Positions 58,741 to 64,000 of a stretch of 64,000 nucleotides of DNA are shown here, piece after piece. The stretch is from NCBI GenBank assembly GCA_028279515.1, contig JANQNQ010000003.1, positions 1 to 64,000 of the forward strand, read 5' to 3'. Below the pieces are notes generated by a model. The model saw only the letters and a list, made by a program, of their open reading frames with translations. It was not told where the DNA came from and did not search any database. The position numbers and the translations under genes are program-made. Position 1 is the first letter of the stretch. Each line of letters opens with the position of its first letter. The stretch is from Flavobacteriaceae bacterium. GTDB taxonomy: Bacteria; Bacteroidota; Bacteroidia; Flavobacteriales; Flavobacteriaceae.

Positions 58741-61700
58741 ATGAAAACTTTATTACGAAGAAGTCTTCTCGCACTTCTTTTAAGCATTCCTTTTGCCTTT
58801 ATCGTAAATGCGCAAAAAGCAGACACTAGTACATTTAGCGGACTAGAATTTAGAAGCATCGGACCCGCGTTGACCTCGGGTCGTATTGCCGACATCGCCA
58901 TTCATCCCAAAAACGAAAGTGTTTGGTATGTGGCTGTTGGATCGGGTGGAGTCTGGAAAACTGTGAACGCAGGAACCACTTGGACACCGATCTTTGATGC
59001 ACAACCCAGCTATTCTATTGGCTGTATAACCATCGACCCAAATAACCACGAGACCATTTGGGTAGGAACCGGTGAAAACGTCGGTGGCCGCCATAGTGGT
59101 TATGGCGACGGAATCTACGTAAGCCATGATGGTGGAAAGAACTGGACCCACAAGGGCCTCAAAAAAACAGAGCATTTATCTGTGATCATCGTACATCCCG
59201 AAAATCCCAACGTGATTTGGGCGGCATCACAAGGACCACTTTGGAGTCCTGGAGGTGAGCGCGGACTTTATAAGTCTACTGACGGAGGGGATACATGGAA
59301 ACGCACCTTAGGCGATGACCAATGGACCGGAGTCACCGACCTGTTGATCGATCCGAAAAACCCAGATGTACTTTATGCTGCCACATGGGACCGACATCGT
59401 ACCGTTGCTGCCTATATGGGCGGAGGACCTGGTTCTGGCCTTCATAAAAGTACTGACGGAGGAGAAACGTGGACGAAATTATCCAACGGTATCCCTAGCT
59501 CAAACTTAGGAAAGATCGGACTGGCCATGTCACCTTTTAATAATGAAGTCATTTATGCGGCCATTGAATTGGATCGCAGAAAAGGTGGGCTCTTCATGTC
59601 TTCAAATGCTGGGGCCAGTTGGAACAAACAATCGGACGCCATTTCTGGCGGAACAGGCCCGCATTACTATCAAGAGTTGTATGCATCTCCACACCAGCCA
59701 GGGCGTTTGTACTTGATGAGCAATACGGTGCAGATCTCTGATAACCACGGAAAGAACTTCCGTTTTATGAACGAAGAGAAAAAGCACGTAGACAGTCACG
59801 CTATGGCCTTTAAGGCTGATGACCCGAATTATGTATTGTTCGGTACCGATGGCGGACTCTACGAATCTTTCGATCTAACAAAAACATGGAAGTATATTCG
59901 AAATCTTCCTATTACACAATACTACAAAGTAGCGGTTGATGACACAGCTCCGTTTTACAATATTTATGGAGGAACCCAAGATAACGGTTCTCATGGCGGT
60001 CCGTCGCGTACACGCAGCAGCGCAGGGATCACCAATGCTGATTGGTGGATTACCTTAAGTGCTGACGGTCACCAATCGGCTGTTGAGCCCGGTAATCCAG
60101 ATATTACCTACGGAGAATTTCAGCAGGGTTGGTTATGGCGAATCGACCAAACTACGGGCGAGACTGTATTCATTCAGCCACAGCCTGAAGCCGGGGATCC
60201 GCATGAGCGTTTTAATTGGGATGCACCCATATTGGTGAGTCCACACAAGCCGACACGCCTTTATTTTGCTTCGCACCGCGTGTGGCGATCAGAAAACAGA
60301 GGAGATGATTGGACAGCCATCTCAGGAGACCTTACTCGAAATGAAGAGCGTTTGGCGCTTCCTATCATGGGAAAAGAACAAAGCTGGGACAATCCGTGGG
60401 ATGTGTTGGCGATGTCAGAGTATAATACCATTACATCATTGGCCGAATCACCAAAACAAGAAGGATTGATCTACGCTGGAACTGATGACGGAATCCTACA
60501 AGTCACAGAAGATGGCGGAAGTAACTGGCGTAAGCAATCATTAGGGCGTATCAAAGGCGTGCCGGATAGAGCATTTGTTAATGACGTACGAGCTGATCTA
60601 TTCAACGCGAATACAGTATACTTAGTACTTGACAATCACAAGGAAGGTGATTACAAACCCTATTTGTTGAAGAGTACTGATAAGGGGAGAAGCTGGAAAA
60701 TGATCAACGGCGACCTTCCTAAGAATCTGATTACCTGGCGAATTGTACAGGATCATGAAGATCCGCAATTGTTGTTCATTGCAACCGAATACGGAATCTA
60801 TTTCACCAAAAATGGCGGAACCAATTGGATTCAGTTAAAAGGTGGAGTTCCAACCATTTCATTTAGAGACCTTACCATTCAGCGTAGAGAGAATGACCTT
60901 GTTGGCGCTTCGTTTGGACGTGGATTCTATGTGTTGGACGACCTTTCTCCGATACGTGAGTTTGACAATTCAATGTTGAACAAGGAGGGAAGCCTATTCT
61001 CTGTACGCCCTGCATATTGGTATGTGGAGAAAGACGAGATCTACGGACAAGGTAATGCTGAATATGCCGCGAAGAACCCACCATATGGTGCTACGTTTAC
61101 CTATTTCCTAGCGGAAAAGTTGAAGTCAGAAAAAGACGTTCGAAAAGAAAAAGAGAAAAAGCTAACTGAAGGAAAAAGCGCGATACCTTTTCCAGGGTGG
61201 GAAGCATTAGACTCAGAAAAACAACAAGAAGGGCCATCAATTGTGCTTACTGTAAAGGATGGCCAAGGAAACGTGGTCAACCGTGTAAAAGGAACCAATA
61301 AGAAAGGATTCAACCGCGTAGCTTGGGATCTTTCACATGCCAACAGAACAGGCGTAATGCTCAAAGCGCCATCTGGAGGAGACAATTTCTTCGGTTCACC
61401 ATTTCGAGCGACACCCGGAAACTATACAGTTACCCTCTCTAAAAATATCAACGGCGTAGTTACCGAATTAGCTGGCCCTGTTTCGTTTGAGGTAAAGCCA
61501 TTGGCTAAAGGAGCACTTCCAGCGAAACCGACCCAAGAGATCGATGCTTTTAGAGAAGCGTATCAACAGTTCCAGCAAGATCTTACAGCCACAACCACCA
61601 TCTTAGGTGAAAGCATGAAGAAGGTAGATGCCATGAAACGTGCTTTTGATCAAGCTACAAATCCGTCTAACGATTTGGCGACTCGTATTTACAATGCGAA

Positions 61701-61992
61701 AAAGCAGCTATTGTCCATAGATAAGATTATGAACGGCAGTAGCTCTAAGAACGAGATTGGTGAACGCAATGCGCCTTCTCCGCAGGACGGTTCGTTTGTA
61801 GGGCTTGTAGCATTGAACAACACCTACGGACCTACAGGAAATCAAAAGAAAGCTTTTGAACGCGCCAAGAACCAATTACAAACGGTGAAGGGTACATTGA
61901 GAAGTATTAGTGACCAAACACTGCCAAGCTTAGAGTCTGCCTTAAAAGCAGCAGGCGCTCCTTGGATTGAAGGGCAGGGGTTAAAGAACTGA
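58741..61992 (+). CDS. Large exported sortilin/BNR-repeat propeller protein
   Basis: A 1083-residue exported protein with signal peptide (TLLRRSLLALLLSIPFAFIVNAQ). Residues ~25-790 carry many Asp-box/BNR repeats of the sortilin (VPS10) and glycoside-hydrolase-like propeller type: SVWKTVNAGTTW, IYVSHDGGKNW, LYKSTDGGDTW, LHKSTDGGETW, VWRSENRGDDW, ILQVTEDGGSNW, IYFTKNGGTNW. A C-terminal part (~860-1083) has an FlgD-like Ig segment (NVVNRVKGTNKKGFNRVAWDLS) and a helical end. Homologues in Bacteroidota are often labelled glycosyl hydrolases without evidence. ATG 58741 starts the signal peptide. Confidence 0.85.
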   Translation: MKTLLRRSLLALLLSIPFAFIVNAQKADTSTFSGLEFRSIGPALTSGRIADIAIHPKNESVWYVAVGSGGVWKTVNAGTTWTPIFDAQPSYSIGCITIDPNNHETIWVGTGENVGGRHSGYGDGIYVSHDGGKNWTHKGLKKTEHLSVIIVHPENPNVIWAASQGPLWSPGGERGLYKSTDGGDTWKRTLGDDQWTGVTDLLIDPKNPDVLYAATWDRHRTVAAYMGGGPGSGLHKSTDGGETWTKLSNGIPSSNLGKIGLAMSPFNNEVIYAAIELDRRKGGLFMSSNAGASWNKQSDAISGGTGPHYYQELYASPHQPGRLYLMSNTVQISDNHGKNFRFMNEEKKHVDSHAMAFKADDPNYVLFGTDGGLYESFDLTKTWKYIRNLPITQYYKVAVDDTAPFYNIYGGTQDNGSHGGPSRTRSSAGITNADWWITLSADGHQSAVEPGNPDITYGEFQQGWLWRIDQTTGETVFIQPQPEAGDPHERFNWDAPILVSPHKPTRLYFASHRVWRSENRGDDWTAISGDLTRNEERLALPIMGKEQSWDNPWDVLAMSEYNTITSLAESPKQEGLIYAGTDDGILQVTEDGGSNWRKQSLGRIKGVPDRAFVNDVRADLFNANTVYLVLDNHKEGDYKPYLLKSTDKGRSWKMINGDLPKNLITWRIVQDHEDPQLLFIATEYGIYFTKNGGTNWIQLKGGVPTISFRDLTIQRRENDLVGASFGRGFYVLDDLSPIREFDNSMLNKEGSLFSVRPAYWYVEKDEIYGQGNAEYAAKNPPYGATFTYFLAEKLKSEKDVRKEKEKKLTEGKSAIPFPGWEALDSEKQQEGPSIVLTVKDGQGNVVNRVKGTNKKGFNRVAWDLSHANRTGVMLKAPSGGDNFFGSPFRATPGNYTVTLSKNINGVVTELAGPVSFEVKPLAKGALPAKPTQEIDAFREAYQQFQQDLTATTTILGESMKKVDAMKRAFDQATNPSNDLATRIYNAKKQLLSIDKIMNGSSSKNEIGERNAPSPQDGSFVGLVALNNTYGPTGNQKKAFERAKNQLQTVKGTLRSISDQTLPSLESALKAAGAPWIEGQGLKN

Positions 61993-62013
61993 TCCAACAC
62001 CTAAATAGTAAAT

Positions 62014-62050
62014 AAAGGGACCTCGAGAAATTTCTCGGGGTTCTTTGTTT
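62014..62050. terminator. Terminator between convergent genes
   Basis: ACCTCGAGAAA/TTTCTCGGGGT (around 62020-62041) forms a GC-rich hairpin with one G-T pair, followed by TTCTTTGTTT. It ends the BNR-repeat gene and lies at the end of the convergent HMA gene. Confidence 0.75.
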
Positions 62051-62318
62051 ATGAGAGCCTTCCAATGGCGCAACTAACATATGATTTGGCCTTGGTAAGT
62101 GTGGGGTTGTCATCTCCATCAATGGGATACCCTAGTTTTACCAGAGCACTCCTTACTTCGTCCAGCGATAGTGAATCTGTATGGGTGATGCTGATTTCTG
62201 AGGCTTCAACAGCTATCGATACATTTTGAATCTTTTCAAATGTTTCCAAGCGTTTTTCTATAGTGTTAGCACAGCCTCCGCATTTAAGATTTTGAATTTT
62301 CAGGGTCGTATGTTGCAT
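62049..62318 (-). CDS. Heavy-metal-associated (HMA) domain protein
   Basis: An 89-residue cytoplasmic protein with the HMA fold and its metal-binding motif C13-G-G-C16 (LKCGGCANTIEKRL). The C-terminal extension (DDNPTLTKAKSYVSCAIGRLS) adds one Cys and is typical of Flavobacteriia. Probably a Cu(I) chaperone or metal sequestration protein. ATG 62318; the TTG at 62327 would add three residues. It stands alone, between the terminator and a divergent AraC gene. Confidence 0.88.
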   Translation of the reverse strand: MQHTTLKIQNLKCGGCANTIEKRLETFEKIQNVSIAVEASEISITHTDSLSLDEVRSALVKLGYPIDGDDNPTLTKAKSYVSCAIGRLS

Positions 62319-62491
62319 TTTATACAAGTTTTGCTGTTATGTTTTTCAAGAAGAATCGTCGTATATACAATGCAAAAATAAAGCAGTAGGTATCATTTGT
62401 TTATGAGAAAGGTCATTTTTGCAACTATTTACTATTTTTACTGGGCTTACCCCTTAACGACTTGGAAGGCATTAACTACAACATAACAAGC

Positions 62492-63586
62492 ATGATCGAT
62501 GTACTCGGATTGGTACAAGGTCTGTTTTTGGGCGCCATACTCGTCGTAGAAAGCAAAAAGCAAAAACCCACATTATTTCTTGGCCTGTTTCTTATTGCAT
62601 ACAGTTTTGAACTGTTAAATGCGGTGCTCGAAGACCTACGGGTTTTAGACCTCTATCCAAACTGGCATTTCCTTCCTATTAATTTTTTATACCTGACGAT
62701 TCCGCTGTTTTATCTATATGTAAAGCGCATCACAGGAAATCTGTTGAAGAAAAAGGACATTCTTGTCGTGCTATGGCCGGGAATAGCAGAGTTTGTGTTA
62801 TATGCCGTCATTTTCTTTTTTCCTACGGAATATAAGGTCGAGGTATGGAAAACTGAGAATGCCCTTGGGGTGTCTATAGCACTTTTGGAACTATTGGCCT
62901 TGCCATATTCTATTTATTATGTGGTACGTATCCTTAGACACATTGCCCGAAATCGGAAGCGCATCGAAAACTACTATTCAAATACCGAAGGCAAACTCTT
63001 AAACTGGGCAAAAGGCGTCATTCTTTTCATATTGTGCTTTCACTTTCTTTGGGTCATTGAAGCTTTTCAAGAAGCGTCCTTTTTTGACACCTACACATAT
63101 CCCGTTTTGGCAGCGATCAATGTCACGTTTATTTTCTGGATAGGCCTCTCAGGACTTCGACAATCAAAGATCATTGGAGAAAAGGGGAGTGGTCAAGAGG
63201 AAGCATTAGAAGACACGACCATAGACGGTTCAGAAAATGAAACCCAAGAATTCGAAGATGCTGATTACCAAAAATTAGTTGATTTAATGGTAGAGGGCGA
63301 ATTGTATAAAGAATCCAATCTATCATTGTCTGATCTATCAAAAGCATCAGACATACCCCAACGAAAACTATCGCAACTCATTAATACAACCACTGGAAAA
63401 AACTTTAATCAATTTGTAAATTACTATCGCGTTGAGGAAGCCAAGAAACTTCTAAAGGACAGCGAATACAACAATCTAAGTATGTTAGGCATCGCCTATG
63501 ATGCCGGTTTTAGCTCAAAGGCTTCATTTTTTAGCGTGTTCAAAAAATTTACCAATCTTACTCCAAACGCCTATAAAAACGGGTGA
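62492..63586 (+). CDS. Membrane-bound AraC-type regulator (multi-TM sensor + HTH)
   Basis: A 364-residue protein with about seven transmembrane helices (~5-230, starting VLGLVQGLFLGAILVVE), an acidic linker (EDTTIDGSENETQEFEDADY) and a C-terminal AraC HTH (LSDLSKASDIPQRKLSQLINTTTG, LGIAYDAGFSSKASFFSVFKKFTN). Same architecture as the protein at 3890-4951. ATG 62492 used; an in-frame TTG at 62462 would add 10 residues. It is followed by a partial exported protein gene, its possible target. Confidence 0.86.
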   Translation: MIDVLGLVQGLFLGAILVVESKKQKPTLFLGLFLIAYSFELLNAVLEDLRVLDLYPNWHFLPINFLYLTIPLFYLYVKRITGNLLKKKDILVVLWPGIAEFVLYAVIFFFPTEYKVEVWKTENALGVSIALLELLALPYSIYYVVRILRHIARNRKRIENYYSNTEGKLLNWAKGVILFILCFHFLWVIEAFQEASFFDTYTYPVLAAINVTFIFWIGLSGLRQSKIIGEKGSGQEEALEDTTIDGSENETQEFEDADYQKLVDLMVEGELYKESNLSLSDLSKASDIPQRKLSQLINTTTGKNFNQFVNYYRVEEAKKLLKDSEYNNLSMLGIAYDAGFSSKASFFSVFKKFTNLTPNAYKNG

Positions 63587-63733
63587 TATTCATTTAAATT
63601 CGGAGTCCAAGATTCTGCAATGTAGTCCAGAATACCGTTTTCTAGACTCCCAATGACAGGATCTAGACCTTTCATTTTGTTCGTGGTCACATCTTTGTAC
63701 CATTCAGAATTAACAACATAAAACAAGAACATT

Positions 63734-64000
63734 ATGAAAAAAGCAATTTTAATTCTCTTCGTATGTATAGTCGCTGTTTTTTCAGCAGAAGCACAACAAT
63801 ATGAATTCAAAGTAGTGACAAGTGTCGAATCGATCATTCCGAGTGGTTTGGGCCGTTCTCGACTGGTTTCAGCTTCCGAAGAAAGAGACTATAAAGCATT
63901 TACCTCTAGTCGTAGCGAAGACAGTAACGGAAGAAATAAATCCAAACGAAAGGACATTCGTGTCAAGAACTTTGAAGAGACCAAACTCCTCAACTTCTAT
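63734..64000 (+). CDS. Exported protein, partial (runs past the window end)
   Basis: The first 89 codons of an exported protein: signal peptide MKKAILILFVCIVAVFSAEA, then QQYEFKVVTSVESIIPSGLGRSRLVSASEERDYK-type sequence (GLGRSRLV shown) and a charged stretch. No stop is reached at 64000. The SVESIIPxGLGRSR pattern is a conserved block of small Flavobacteriaceae proteins of unknown function. ATG 63734; a weak promoter (TTTGT ... CATCTTTG, 63677-63697) precedes it. Codons 41-46 contain an 18-nt stretch shared with the 61-bp dispersed repeat. Confidence 0.8.
   Translation, partial: MKKAILILFVCIVAVFSAEAQQYEFKVVTSVESIIPSGLGRSRLVSASEERDYKAFTSSRSEDSNGRNKSKRKDIRVKNFEETKLLNFY

Noticed and set aside
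63590-63733. Antisense ORF or repeat upstream of the partial gene
   Set aside because: The minus-strand reading has no protein-like pattern, and the plus strand shows only a weak promoter; nothing can be supported.

Overview
The window looks like chromosomal DNA of a marine-type member of the Flavobacteriaceae (Bacteroidota). The support is: three secreted proteins with type IX secretion (T9SS) C-terminal sorting domains; a TonB-dependent receptor with an N-terminal carboxypeptidase-like domain; several Bacteroidota-specific families (DUF6090, DUF6660, DUF5916, DUF5694); LytS/LytTR kinase-regulator pairs; few Shine-Dalgarno sites; and promoters of the Bacteroidota TAnnTTTG type. I do not assign a genus. 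I found no rRNA, tRNA, CRISPR array, integrase, transposase or phage gene. || Layout. 1-5.8 kb: a heptanucleotide tandem repeat, then a methyltransferase, an AraC regulator, a beta-lactamase-fold lipoprotein, a second methyltransferase, a membrane AraC regulator and a small periplasmic protein. 5.8-13.9 kb: DUF6090 and DUF5694 proteins, a LytS/LytTR pair with a DoxX protein, an exported ankyrin protein, an SMP-30-like protein and a DUF5916 outer-membrane protein. 14-22.6 kb: a second LytS/LytTR pair, a TonB receptor plus DUF6660 pair, a membrane LytTR regulator and a membrane-anchored HTH-like protein divergent from a DUF1080-like exported protein. 22.6-35.8 kb: an ArsR-type regulator with a 46-residue Cys-containing peptide and an Asp/Glu racemase, further one-component regulators (AraC x3, MarR), an SDR, an MBL lipid-hydrolase-like protein, an amidohydrolase lipoprotein and a T9SS-exported vanadium-haloperoxidase-like protein. 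|| 36-45.3 kb holds a flavin amine oxidase, an EamA exporter and then a tight three-gene unit (39905-45305): a cytoplasmic HExxH+E (M4-like) protein, a ComEC-like MBL hydrolase and an amidohydrolase interrupted by a membrane hairpin. This triad is the best candidate for an undescribed system. 45.5-64 kb: GNAT, a 1170-residue T9SS/PKD protein, an HxlR/monooxygenase divergent pair, DinB, two unrecognised secreted proteins, a third LytS/LytTR pair, a metallophosphoesterase, an NTF2-like protein, an exported HExxH protein, a large sortilin/BNR-like exported protein, an HMA metal-binding protein, another membrane AraC regulator and a partial exported protein running off the end. || Two patterns cut across the window. 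First, regulators are very dense: six AraC-type, three LytS/LytTR pairs, one stand-alone membrane LytTR, plus ArsR, MarR and HxlR. Most sit beside one or two enzymes, and several have a visible palindromic operator. Second, intergenic regions carry two repeat families: degenerate period-7 repeats (AACCAAG, AGTATTG, ACATCTC and GTTAGTA types) and a 61-bp tandem unit with a palindromic core. They sit mostly just after stop codons and before the next promoter.
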